64,000 bases of DNA from Schistocephalus solidus (Eukaryota; Platyhelminthes; Cestoda; Diphyllobothriidea; Diphyllobothriidae), in the NCBI GenBank assembly GCA_017591395.1, contig WEDG01000728.1, positions 1-64,000 on the forward strand. The letters are read 5' to 3'. The notes under the pieces were generated by a model. It searched no databases, had not been told where the DNA came from, and saw nothing but the letters and a program-made list of their open reading frames with translations. The translations under genes and the position numbers were made by a program. How positions within the stretch are numbered: the stretch's first letter is position 1; every line of letters starts with the position of its first letter. Below are positions 49,301 to 57,139 of this stretch, piece by piece.

Positions 49301-52300
49301 ATCTGACAAAAGGAAAACATTCAAGACCTTGCCCGATGACGGCTTTGAACTTTACTACAACTTAAATATAACTTCGCCCAACAGTTTCAATGAACTGCGC
49401 TGATTCACTCGCTAATTGTCAAAAATTTTCACTCTACCTCCGTAGACTTTGAGGTGAGCAGAAAAAAGTAATATATGCGCGCGTGATCTGGTGCGCTCCG
49501 CTCGAGTGATGTACTTTAGCAGACAACTGACTACCAGTCACAGCCAGCATTTTACGGATAATTTTTAGTCGGCGAATGTGGCGCAGAACAACCTATACAT
49601 TTGAAGCACTTTAGTTTTCTGCAAAGGACAAGCAGGCAAACTATGCATTTTAGGCTCTAAATAAGAAGCTGGATAAAAGCGGTGGTAGCAAAATGAAATA
49701 AAAATTACAAGGTTTATCAGCCAGAAAATGTGGTTTTCAGTTTATGTTTAAAAACTGCTTATTTTACAACTTAAGCAAAAAGTTGTCATTCGTTCGACGT
49801 CGTGCATAGGTACGGCAGAGCTAGGTTCTAGAAAAAAATCACTAGGCAATCCATGAATAAAAATAAAACAATAATTCAAGCCAAATGAATGAAACTACTA
49901 CACAAAAGGAACAATAAACGCGACCTATTAGACGAGACTGTCCAGAGAAAGACGATACCATGTACGACATCAACTTGATGAGCTAAATGAAGTTTCGGAA
50001 TCCCAGGGCGTCCGTTGGGACGACACATCAGAAAAGTGGTTTTATGTGACTGTCCGAGGTCTTAATATTTTCCTTGATGTTACGGCAAGCTTTAAAAGTA
50101 AACACATTCGAAATAGGACTATGCAAGTTAACGCTCCTTTGAAGCATGAAAACATATGAAGTGGGTTGCTTGTAAGACGCGGAATTTCAGAATACAATCA
50201 TCATTTAAAGGTTAGGGTCAGTACACACCAAAAATTCGTTTGTTGAAAATCACGACCGTACCTAAGGTCAAAGAAAAATCTCATGGCAAAAGTACGGTAA
50301 ATCATCCGTGACGAATAAAACAATAAAACAGAATATACAAGCAGTCACATAAACCTTAGGTAATAGCAAGGACTACGGAGCAAATATTCATATCAGACAA
50401 CAAGAAAGCAGTGGGTACATGAGCTAGGAAATCAATGCTTTAGTCTGCATTGAATGGTGAGTTAGAATAAGCGTTAAAAGTTAATGAGGAAGATACCCGA
50501 ACTAAAATAGACGGAGTCATATAACGTGTTCAGAAATACATCACTATTTTCCAGGAGAACAAGAACCCAAAACTCTACGCAGTCTGAATTAAGCTCAAGA
50601 TTACGGACAGGCGATTACTTACAACTAAGAATGCTATAATTTGAAGGTAAGCACTGAGATCTAGTAACGTTAATGGATCATGATAGGACCAGAAGTAAGT
50701 GATATAAGTAAAATTAATTCAGGGGTTTCAAAATAAATGGTACGTGCATGTCGCAAATTGAAACTTACCGATCGTTTCACGTTTATGAAGTTTTTTCGAG
50801 GCTTACTATCAACACATTTGAGAAACCTCTGCACTTCGTGTTTGTTCCAAGTGTTCAGAAGGGGATGATAATTTGGCAGGTCGGTCAACGTACGAGAAAT
50901 ATCATAATTGTGACAGTGTAGAAAAACATGCACAGCCTCATTAGGGAAGCTAAAACATTAAGGAAAAATTGAAATAAGAGCCTGTATCGACAGTTTGAAT
51001 ACAGTGTCATAAGAATGAATTCAAAAGTTATCTTAGGAGAGTGCTGACATATTCCTGCAACTGAAATGTCTAAGAAAAGATAGAATAAGAACTATCGCAC
51101 GGCTTATTATGGCCAATTTTTGGTGCAAATCTTTTTAGGCTTGTAAAAAACTACATAGATAATGGTGACACGCACAGATAGCTTCACAAACCGAGAAAAA
51201 CAAAAACAACACATACGGTCAAATTCTTTAAAACACATATAATACGGGGAATATAAAAAGTACGATGTGAGTTTACATCTAGTCGTATCGAAACAGAACA
51301 TGTACCGAACGCGGTACATACATGCAGGTATGATCTCCCATTGTCATGAGGGGCGGTAAAACAAGAAAATTGTAAAAGAAATTAATTTATACCTATTTTT
51401 GGAAGCTTCTTGAAAAACACCCTCTAGAACTGAAGAGATTGGGGCCATCGATGGCCTCCATACATTGATCTCAAGATTTGACGCAGACAATTGATAAGGA
51501 CGGGATGGTGCGTAAACAAAATCCGGAACAACTGCTTGATATTCTGATCCAATGCGTGAGCAGCTCGCTGTGAAAAGCAAATCCAAAATTTGTAATTAAG
51601 CAGTGGAAAATCAGGTCGAAGTCATAAAAGCGTGCAAAAAGGTCCGGACGTTAACAGGAAAGAAAATCAGTGATTAATGCAATTACGCTCATTCTATAAA
51701 AGCGGAAGAAAAACAAAACTACCATCCTGATTTTTGGATGTCTTGGCAGCTTTTGGTTGGCGCTGTGTGGTATTTCTTCGAATCATCACAAGAAAAGAGA
51801 AGATAGAAAGACCTTCCTGAGTTTGCAGAACGCAGCCTCAAATTCGTGAGTTCCAATGACCTTGGTGTGTCTTTTTAAACAAGCCCAACAAATAGTTAGC
51901 GTTAAAGGTCAAAAATTTGCTAAACACCTTATTCAGTCAAAAGTAAGTCGTAAAATTTATCCGGAAAGTGTGAATTCAGAAGGCATTTCTGCTGTTCAGT
52001 GCTGGGATGAAATCTCCATAGCGGACGTTAAGGCTCGCGTCAACCAGTACACAGAAAAATGGGCGCAGTATAAATGGGCCACTTAGACTGCAGGAATAGC
52101 TTGTGACATGAAAGAGTAAAAAATGAGAGGTAAAGACCTTTTACAACTGTCAAACTGTGAAAATATGATAAATATCAATAAAATAAACCCAAAAGATTAA
52201 TAAAATACGGTAAATTTTCGCGATTGCACATAATTCAGTATAATGCAGTATATATAAGGGAGATAGGCAGATCCTTCGAAAACCCTATTTACAGATAGAC

Positions 52301-52355
52301 GCTAGCAAAACAAGCAAATGTTACCTTGCGATAGTCGTTTTAGCATATCGATCAT
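28451..52355 (-). CDS. rcor: REST corepressor (CoREST/RCOR) homologue, eight coding exons
   Basis: Joined coding exons on the minus strand: 52355-52325, 51567-51393, 50949-50769, 46821-46331, 46189-46036, 45079-45008, 31558-31389, 29069-28451. They total 1893 nt, for 630 residues plus TAA. Every intron is GT-AG and every junction keeps phase. ELM2 starts at about residue 15 ([13 protein letters not shown]). SANT1 covers about 103-145 (W103, AEVADLYYG). The linker covers about 295-368. SANT2 covers about 372-422 ([23 protein letters not shown]). In known animals ELM2-SANT1 recruits HDAC1/2, and linker-SANT2 binds LSD1/KDM1A and nucleosomal DNA, giving a nuclear repressor complex. The C-terminal part adds AT-hook-like KRGRPRK and KRGRPP blocks, which I do not know from vertebrate RCOR. 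The start ATG has an in-frame upstream TAG. Paralogue assignment is not possible. Confidence 0.88.
30100..30820. repeat. ACT/CTA trinucleotide-rich low-complexity tract in RCOR intron 7
   Basis: About 720 bp of imperfect ACT/ACC/AAT triplets, the longest pure run at about 30605-30645. Long frames through it encode only poly-Val or poly-Thr and are not genes. Confidence 0.9.
31389..31558 (-). CDS. rcor: RCOR exon 7: SANT2
   Basis: 170 nt after a 13.4-kb intron. Acceptor TTTGTTTCAAG and donor GTAAGT. Residues 369-425 form a compact SANT domain: [20 protein letters not shown], then [20 protein letters not shown]. In CoREST this domain contacts DNA and LSD1. It ends after two bases (AA), completed to Lys by exon 8. 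Confidence 0.93.
32480..33470 (+). repeat. AT-rich dispersed repeat, copy 2, in RCOR intron 6
   Basis: Shares stretches with 9000-9900. It also seems internally duplicated: ATGCATAAAATAG..CTTTC near 32755 and ATGCACAAAAGTATC.CTTTC near 32965, each followed by a GAGATTT stretch. Confidence 0.4.
33815..33965 (-). repeat. Degenerate tRNA-derived SINE head
   Basis: In sense it reads GCCTCGTGGCTTACTC, then a B-box-like GGGTTCGAATACCTGG. This fits the SINE head with many changes. Confidence 0.4.
33970..36040. other. RCOR intron 6 sequence, nothing recognised
   Basis: No supported gene. The small plus frame 34397-34609 is lysine-rich without a domain or splice context. Confidence 0.4.
36043..36122 (-). 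repeat. 630-bp repeat family, short fragment
   Basis: GAAGGAGCCACTACAACCTG through CAGTTAGCAACCTCCAAAGG corresponds to the body segment after the CCATTAAG block. Confidence 0.55.
36132..36370 (+). repeat. tRNA-derived SINE copy
   Basis: Plus copy with A-box-like AGTGGCTCAATGACC, B box GAGTTCGAATCCC, body with AAGCCAGAAATGCCCATTCC, and tail GCGAGGGCTCTCAAGTGAGC then ACGGGACATACATGTTCC. It has the same tail type as 43202-43300. Confidence 0.78.
36371..38528. other. RCOR intron 6 sequence, nothing recognised
   Basis: Includes an 85-codon cysteine-containing plus frame (36584-36841) that I do not recognise. No other signal. Confidence 0.4.
39116..39950 (+). pseudogene. LINE-3 AP-endonuclease, open but with altered active site
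   Basis: The 341-codon frame 39116-40141 covers the complete endonuclease and part of the connector. It shows [27 protein letters not shown] with catalytic Glu, [56 protein letters not shown] and DGWTDHSLV with catalytic His. The frame is intact, but the invariant Asn of GDFNA is Lys here (GDFKA), which should impair or abolish nicking. LINE-2 keeps Asn at this place. The frame closes at TAG 40139-40141, in the QHQD(W/stop)FDD block. Confidence 0.87.
40142..42050 (+). pseudogene. LINE-3 reverse transcriptase, broken
   Basis: The connector and RT are split over frames. 40208-40651 gives the [19 protein letters not shown] block and [19 protein letters not shown]. 40651-40836 gives [18 protein letters not shown]. 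41031-41246 gives [20 protein letters not shown] (motif B). 41824-42051 gives [20 protein letters not shown]. Part of motif A is deleted near 41000-41050. Near 41282 the motif C bases read CTTGCTCTCGCGGACGACTG, one base short of the LINE-1 form, so FADD is out of frame. Confidence 0.87.
42241..42705 (+). repeat. Long-headed repeat copy, 5' half (split copy E)
   Basis: Begins TAGAACCTTTAGAACAAAC right after the LINE-3 finger spacer. It has a roughly 275-bp AT-richer head, then the shared repeat body from CTAGCCGGCTCGG to GGACCACGTGGTC near 42700. It matches 48537-48060 read on the minus strand. The missing half resumes at 43371. Confidence 0.82.
43080..43201. repeat. Perfect 54-bp-arm palindrome made from SINE body
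   Basis: Left arm 43080-43133 and right arm 43148-43201 are exact reverse complements over 54 bp, with a 14-nt spacer. The arms contain the SINE body (AGCCAGAAATGGCCATTCCG) and GTCTTTGTCGGTTCCAC. The plus SINE tail continues to about 43300. Confidence 0.95.
43309..43369. repeat. AT dinucleotide microsatellite
   Basis: About 60 bp of uninterrupted AT repeats directly before the resumed repeat half. Confidence 0.95.
43371..43708 (+). repeat. Long-headed repeat copy, 3' half (split copy F)
   Basis: Resumes at ATGTGTGTTTTGTGTG, where 42705 stopped, and continues to the family end GGTCGAACTGTCG. With 42241-42705 it makes about 803 bp, close to the 816-bp copy at 47722-48537. Confidence 0.82.
44114..44187 (+). 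tRNA. tRNA-Ile (anticodon UAU)
   Basis: A complete 74-nt cloverleaf. The acceptor GCCCCGG pairs with CCGGGGC over seven positions, and the discriminator base is A. The D arm (GCTT/GAGC) includes one G-U pair. The anticodon stem CCGTA/TGCGG encloses loop CTTATAA with UAU at positions 34-36. The T arm GAGAG-TTCGAGC-CTCTC is perfect. A TTTTT Pol III terminator lies at 44191-44195. It decodes AUA. It has no intron, although Ile-UAU genes in many animals do. It lies inside RCOR intron 6 on the opposite strand. Confidence 0.94.
44196..45007. other. RCOR intron 6 sequence, nothing recognised
   Basis: No supported feature between the tRNA terminator and RCOR exon 6. Confidence 0.4.
45008..45079 (-). 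CDS. rcor: RCOR exon 6: linker end
   Basis: 72 nt, exactly 24 codons, phase 0 at both sides. Acceptor TTTCCTAG and donor GTGCGT. It encodes [20 protein letters not shown] then GFPK, leading into SANT2. Its phase fits both neighbours. Confidence 0.82.
46036..46189 (-). CDS. rcor: RCOR exon 5: LSD1-binding linker
   Basis: 154 nt with acceptor TTTTATTCCACAG and donor GTACAC. Residues 293-344 include [20 protein letters not shown], a helical stretch matching the CoREST linker that runs along the LSD1 tower. It ends in phase 0. Confidence 0.9.
46331..46821 (-). CDS. rcor: RCOR exon 4: end of SANT1 and inter-SANT region
   Basis: 491 nt with acceptor ACTGACAG and donor GTAAGT. It starts in phase 0 with [15 protein letters not shown], the third SANT1 helix, so the internal ATG is not the gene start. 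Residues 130-293 then form a low-complexity Ser/Pro-rich stretch containing [16 protein letters not shown], an AT-hook-like or nuclear-localisation-like motif at about 234-238. It ends with two bases of an Arg codon. Confidence 0.9.
47109..47324 (-). repeat. 630-bp repeat family, 3' third (copy G)
   Basis: About 216 bp of the repeat 3' part, from the family end GGTCGAACTCTCG to the GGCTGGCGCGGCCGG point. Same truncation point as copy H. Confidence 0.8.
47482..47692 (-). repeat. 630-bp repeat family, 3' third (copy H)
   Basis: About 211 bp, truncated at GGCTGGCACGGC. The bases CCCCCTTAGA follow its truncated end, and the same bases precede copy G. This suggests local tandem duplication. Confidence 0.8.
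47722..48537 (-). repeat. Long-headed repeat copy D in RCOR intron 3
   Basis: 816-bp intact copy. The body occupies about 47722-48250 and the alternative AT-richer head about 48250-48537. It is an inverted relative of 42241-43708 in intron 6. Its 3' side merges into a short AC run (47702-47722). Confidence 0.85.
48540..50768. other. RCOR intron 3 sequence, nothing recognised
   Basis: No supported gene or repeat. The overlapping plus frames near 48943-49270 have no recognisable domain. Confidence 0.4.
50769..50949 (-). CDS. rcor: RCOR exon 3: end of ELM2 and first part of SANT1
   Basis: 181 nt with acceptor TTAATGTTTTAG and donor GTAAGT. Residues 69-129: [17 protein letters not shown] matches the end of ELM2 (HKHDIEKSLADLPNF in vertebrate RCOR). 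[15 protein letters not shown] begins SANT1. It ends in phase 0. Confidence 0.9.
51393..51567 (-). CDS. rcor: RCOR exon 2: ELM2 N-terminal part
   Basis: 175 nt with acceptor TTTGCTTTTCACAG and donor GTATAA. It encodes residues 11-69 with [13 protein letters not shown] and LEINVWRPS, the core of the ELM2 domain, which recruits histone deacetylases. It ends after two bases of a codon. Confidence 0.87.
51568..52324. other. RCOR intron 1
   Basis: 757-bp GT-AG intron by inference from exons 1 and 2. A small plus frame (51856-52086) has no recognised content. Confidence 0.5.
52325..52355 (-). CDS. rcor: RCOR exon 1 (start)
   Basis: ATG at 52355-52353 is followed by ten codons ([10 protein letters not shown]) and one extra base, then GTAACA. 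The single base joins CG of exon 2 to give alanine, so phase agrees. A TAG lies in frame ten codons upstream, with no ATG between. This is the least certain exon: it is short and has no conserved domain. Confidence 0.6.
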
Positions 52356-52711
52356 TGCGGTCGACTCAAGCAGTTTTTTCTCCTACTTTTTTTTAAAATT
52401 GGCGGCTCGCTGAACTCCGCCTCCAATTTACCGTAGGAGTTTTTTTTACTGCTTTTTTTCTAGTTCACCGTTTATGTTAAAGATTGTTGTCTATTGTTTT
52501 AAAAATGGCAAATCGTTCTGAATCGGATATGCCTACCATAATGTTAATTTCTGCTGTTAATATGGCTGCTCACATAGAGCAGCAATTATCCACTTTGTAT
52601 TTATTTATACCGCGATACTAAGTTTGAAATGACGGGGCTCTCTGGGCCTTAAATATACAATTTATTTATTTATTTATTTATATGTCCATCAAGTAAAAAT
52701 GCATCAAGTCT

Positions 52712-54002
52712 TCATTTAAATATTTCAACGCTTTCAGCCTGAACAACCGAAGCTGGGAATTTGTTCCATTCTTCAATCACCCGTTGGGAAAAAAAGTTGG
52801 CCCGCACTTCAAGTTTGGCGTGTTTTCTTTTCAGTTTGTATGGGTGTCCTCGGAGGCTTGTCATGTTTGCCAATTCAAAAAAGTTGGCAATCTGAAGAGC
52901 ACAATCAACTCCTCTGACCAGTTTGAAGACTAAGATCATATCCCCTCTGTATTGCCTATAAGAGAGAGGAAAAAGTTTAAGTCGTTCTAGGCGGCCCTCA
53001 CTGGGTAGGCATTCCAATCCGCTGACTAGTTTCGTTGCACTCCGTTGAACTTTCTCCAGCAGAGCGTAGTCATGTTTTGTCCAAGGGCGCCATGCCTGAA
53101 CGCAATATTCCAACACTGGCCGGATAAATGTTGCAAACACGCGCCCAACAAGCTCTCCGTCAAAATTAACGAATGACCTCCTGATTGCGCCTAAGATACA
53201 CATAGCTTTTTTTTGTGATATTCGCACAGTGCGACGAAGGTTTGAGAGTTGGTGTTATCCATATACCCAAGTCCTTTAGAATATTTACCTCCTGGAGTTG
53301 GTGACCACTGATGAAGTACTGGTATGCAAACCTAATCATCCTTCTGGAACTTGACCGCAGTCGGATTATTTGGCATTTGTGAAGATTAAGGTTCAGCAGC
53401 CACTCATCACACCATGTTTGTAAGCGATCTATGTTTTGTTGTAATTTCTTCGCATCCTCCGGTTTTTCAATCGAGTTCCACAACTTCAGATCGTCAGCGA
53501 ACATTACCTTCTCGCATGTCAGACAATCAAAGCAGTCGTTCACATATATCAGAAACAAAATGGGACCCAGAACGCTGCCCTGCGAAACTCCACTGTGAAC
53601 GGTTTCCAGCTGAGACTTGGCATCTCCAATACAAACACGCTGGCACCTGTCTGTGAGAAAGTCGTCCAACCATTTGAGTAGGTTGCCAGACAAACCCATT
53701 TGACGGAGCTTAAAGATCAGACGTTTGTGTGGAACCCTGTCAAAGGCTTTGTTAAAGTCAATGTAGACCGCATCGACTGAAAAACCCATTTCTATTGATT
53801 TTGTCCAACTTTCCATGGATGTCAGCAGGTTTGTGAGGCAGGATTGACCACTTCGAAATCCATGTTGATATGAACTGAGCAAGTTATTCTCTTCAAGATG
53901 CCTCATCAGTTCCGTTTTTATTATCTTCTCCATCATTTGTGCAACAGCTACTTGTGAGGCTGACTGGTCTGAAACTGTTTGGTGATGTACTCTCTCCTCC
54001 AT
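52712..54002 (-). pseudogene. LINE-4 reverse transcriptase, frameshifted
   Basis: 53166-54002 carries MMEKIIKTELMRHLEENNLL, SYQHGFRSGQSCLTNLL, motif A VYIDFNKAFDRVPHKRL, motif B HSGVSQGSVLGPILFLIYVN and motif C KVMFADDLKLWNS, with the two aspartates intact. 52712-53227 continues in another frame with FIRPVLEYCVQAWRPW and the NFFSQRVIEEWNKFPASVV end. An NSFRPVSLTS block just upstream (about 53965) lies in a third frame. At least two frameshifts prevent full translation. Confidence 0.9.
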
Positions 54003-54212
54003 TATAGATGGCGGTTATATTGGCTATCTTCCACTCGGTAGGCAGAGCCCCCGCCTCCATCGAACATTCAAATATCTTGGAGAGTGGAGAAAGCAGCTAG
54101 TCTGTGAGTTCATTGAGAAATTTTGTGGAAATACCATCTGGGCCAGGTGATTTAGTGGGCTGTAGCTGTTTCAGAGTTTTTCTTACTGTGTCCATTGGGA
54201 ACGACACCGTGC

Positions 54213-54596
54213 TTATTTGTTTATAGATTTAGCAGTACTGTAGTATTGGTCCTCGTCAAAAGGTGGTTCCTCGGTATACACGGATATAAAGAAATTGGAA
54301 AAGAGGCTGATCTTATCAGAGTTATCAGTTAACCCTTTTCCCTGATTGTCTTTAAGACAAGGAATGCAGTCGCGATTTCGTTTTGCCTTATTAACGTAAG
54401 CATAAAACCTTTTCGAATTTCTTGGTATGTCATTGACTATTTCTGACTCAAAGGCTGATCTTTCTTTTCTCAGAAGATTCCGACACCGATTTCGTTGTTT
54501 CTTAAAAGCGGAAAAATGTTCCGGTTGTTGATATCTGGCATATGTTCTCCACAGTCTTATTTTCTTCTTGAGATTCCTTTTTATTTCCGATGTCAC
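54213..54596 (-). pseudogene. LINE-4 endonuclease-RT connector
   Basis: A basic region (LKKKIRLWRTYARYQ, RNRCRNLLRKERSAFE) followed by FYAYVNKAKRNRDCIPCL and ISLFSNFFISVYTEE. This is the usual segment between endonuclease and RT in CR1-like elements. It is open over 127 codons. Confidence 0.82.
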
Positions 54597-55043
54597 CCAC
54601 TCGGGTCGAAAGGCGCACGATCGCCTTTTAAGTGGGCAGAATTACTCTACCAACTGCTGAATCAATTTAATAATGAAAAACCAGGCAGCGTTTGGGTCAG
54701 GTACATGTGCAGGGCTCCAGTCTATCCCAATTCAGTTATTCTTTCATTTTGGGATAATCCCCTTTCCATACATTTCTCTCCCTATCTGCACGACGTTTGG
54801 GTACAGAAAAATGACTGTACTCCCAAGCAAGAACACAATGATCACTTCGTCCAAGCGGCACGTAAGAACTTAATGCAAGGATGCAATTGTCATCTCTACT
54901 TATGACTAGATCCAAACAGCTTGACTGCTGCCCATTTCGGAACCCGTATCCATTGTGACATGTTGGGTAAGAAACTCGTCATTAACCAACTGAAGTAATT
55001 TCTGTTCGAATGAATTTTCCGATCGCAAGCAGTACATTGACAC

Positions 55044-55661
55044 TTAATCGATATAGGGAGCGTTGAAATCTCCAAGTATTAATAAGTGTTTGCTACGGCA
55101 GATTTGCTTTACCTCTGCGAGGAGTGCTTCGTCCGTGCCCGTTCGCTGTCCTGGGGATCGATTTACCACGGGAATATGGAGGTCTGGTTGGTTGGGGACT
55201 TTCAGTTTGCAACAAAGTATTTCGCAAGACGAGATCCTATTTGGCGAGGGCCCATCCTGAATGAAGTCAATGCCTTCTCGTATGAACATTGCGATTCCAC
55301 CACTCCTACGTCCGTTTCTATACATGTGGATAAGCTAAAAACCATCTATTCTGACTTCTGTGTCTGCGATTTGTTCATTTAACCATGTTTCAGTTAGAGC
55401 TATGAAGTCAGGTTGTAAATGGTCCACGACCAGTTTAATTTCATCCATTTTGTTCAATAGACTCTGCACATTTGTGTACATCATTTTAATCTTGTTTTCT
55501 TCCCTCGATTTCTGAATATTTTTAGTTCTTTCTTCCACATGGCGATTTTTGCTGGATATTTCACAAGATATATCCAGTCTCCTGTCTGGGTTCAAATCTA
55601 TAGGCATTTGGTAGGACTTTTGACCGGCGTGGTTGCCGTCAATTTCACCGGATGTTCCCAT
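55044..55661 (-). pseudogene. LINE-4 AP-endonuclease
   Basis: 55335-55661 gives KMMYTNVQSLLNKMDEI then DFIALTETWLNEQI with catalytic Glu. 55044-55325 gives GRRSGGIAMFIREGIDFIQD and LLILGDFNAPYID with the Asp/Asn pair. A short gap with a frame change separates the halves. The region after GDFNA toward the His box (54600-55040) is poorly preserved. Confidence 0.85.
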
Positions 55662-56909
55662 AAAAACGAGCGCACCGTTTTGACGATTTTTTTGTCTACA
55701 ATTTTTAAGTTTTGTTCCCCCTCGTATTGACGTCTTTTCAATTCTACTACCAGTGTCCTCATTTTCATCCGATCAATGGGAGGATAATCCGGCTGAAAAA
55801 AACTCCACAATGATTCTTTCGTAGTCGGGACTTTTCAAGAGAGCCAAAGATCTACCTGCTGTTTGCTCCCCAAGACGACTTTTAATGGTCTTGGTTGAAC
55901 CTCATGCGTTTCATTTGTAACAAGAGGCCCCAATCGAAAGATCTTTTTGATGTCGACTGTCACACCAATTTCTTGCGTATCATTCAATAAATTTTGAAAT
56001 GTCAGCAGATCCTGTTTTACCCTTTCTTTTGGCGTTTCCCCAGTAGCCTCTGAGACTTCCTGAACTACCAGAAAAAATGATCTGTCAGGGAAAAACTCGT
56101 TTCTTCATCCTGCTTTCTTTTAGTGATGGAATGTTGAATCATGCCCTTTGGTAAGTCTTTAATACTGTGTTCAAATTGGTCTTCATCCATGAGACGGTTG
56201 GTTGACTTACAGACATCTCTATGGACCTTTCAAACAGCGTGAGTTCTCCTGACAATGCGTTTGCTCGAATAGCCTCCGGAAAACCTGAATTTTGGTTTGT
56301 TGCATCCAGGTCTGTCGATAAGTCACAGGCCACTTTTCCGCCATTACTTTGCTGGCTACCATGCCCTGATTCATTGTAGTTCGATGGACATCTAAAGAGC
56401 ATGCTGCTGTCGCTCGTCCATGGCATTAAAGATACCTTACGATTTCTGTTTTTCGACTTTTCAGAGACCGTCGATCACTGATTTACTTTTGGGCAGTCGG
56501 ATTATATGTGCACCAGATTTCCCGAACCTGGGGAAACGCAATACATAATTTCCTCCTCGCTTATTTTCTTTCTGGTCATCAGTATTTCAACTGACTCAGA
56601 GGTTTGCTCTAATGACTTCGTTTTTTTTCTCTTTTTGTTTCGCTTAATGTTGTGTCTATTGACCTCTACCGTTTCCTTGCGATGATTATGGTCTAGCTTG
56701 CTGATGGTTTTCAGCCCATTTGCATCGTGTTTCGGTGAGTTAATTTTGTTGTGTTTGATGAGGACTGATATTATTTCCGATAGGAGATCTAGGTCTCCTT
56801 CTAATCGCAAAACTCTGGTTGTGAATCCTTGACATCCATCGCAGTGTGCTAGCCCTTCACTGTTTAGCTTAGTTTTGGTAATGTTCAGTAGTGCACTGAT
56901 TTTTTTCAA
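55598..56909 (-). pseudogene. LINE-4 ORF1-like region
   Basis: 56502-56909 has CDGCQGFTTRVLRLEGDLDL, a Cys pair followed by a heptad-like stretch typical of CR1 ORF1 starts. A Lys-rich segment follows. 55598-55810 gives DRMKMRTLVVELKRRQYEGE and the LKIVDKKIV tail seen at the end of CR1 ORF1 proteins. The middle (56139-56426) is in another frame. Presumed RNA-binding chaperone; broken. Confidence 0.65.
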
Positions 56910-57060
56910 TAATGCCGCTTTGTGGTTCTTCTCTCGTCTGCTGAGAGTGACTTGAGTATTTCTGGTAAGTTTTTGTCACATGAAATCGAAAACGGTCCAC
57001 AAAGATAGGAGAAATCATTATTTTTCGAGGCTATACTATTTTTTTGTCTGCTGGCTTCCT

Positions 57061-57131
57061 GGGCGTGGCCGAGCGGTCAAGAGCATCGTTAGCTAATCGA
57101 GAGTTTGGTGTTTCGAGTCCTGGCCGAAGCG
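57061..57131 (+). tRNA. tRNA-like sequence, probable pseudogene or SINE head
   Basis: A box-like GTGGCCGAGCGGTCAAGAGC and B box-like GTTTCGAGTCCTGG at normal spacing, of Leu/Ser type. The acceptor ends do not pair properly (GGGCGTG against CGAAGCG), so it is not a working tRNA. Confidence 0.35.
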
Positions 57132-57139
57132 GTGAATAA

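Larger units (their letters stand above)
52640..57000 (-). mobile_element. LINE-4: CR1-like non-LTR retrotransposon, decayed
   Basis: Minus-strand element of about 4.3 kb with an ORF1-like region, AP-endonuclease, connector and RT, ending in a TTTA microsatellite tail (52661-52682 on the plus strand). RT motifs (SQGSVLGPILFLIYVND, MFADDLKLW) and the C-terminal RRSFVNFDGE / EYCVQAWRPW blocks place it in the CR1/jockey group. It is moderately damaged by frameshifts, the clearest being near 53220 and 53980. Its 3' end is about 285 bp upstream of the RCOR start codon, in the same orientation. Confidence 0.87.

Noticed and set aside
57061..57131. Functional tRNA of Leu/Ser type
   Set aside because: The acceptor stem does not pair and the expected long variable arm is absent, so I list it only as tRNA-like.
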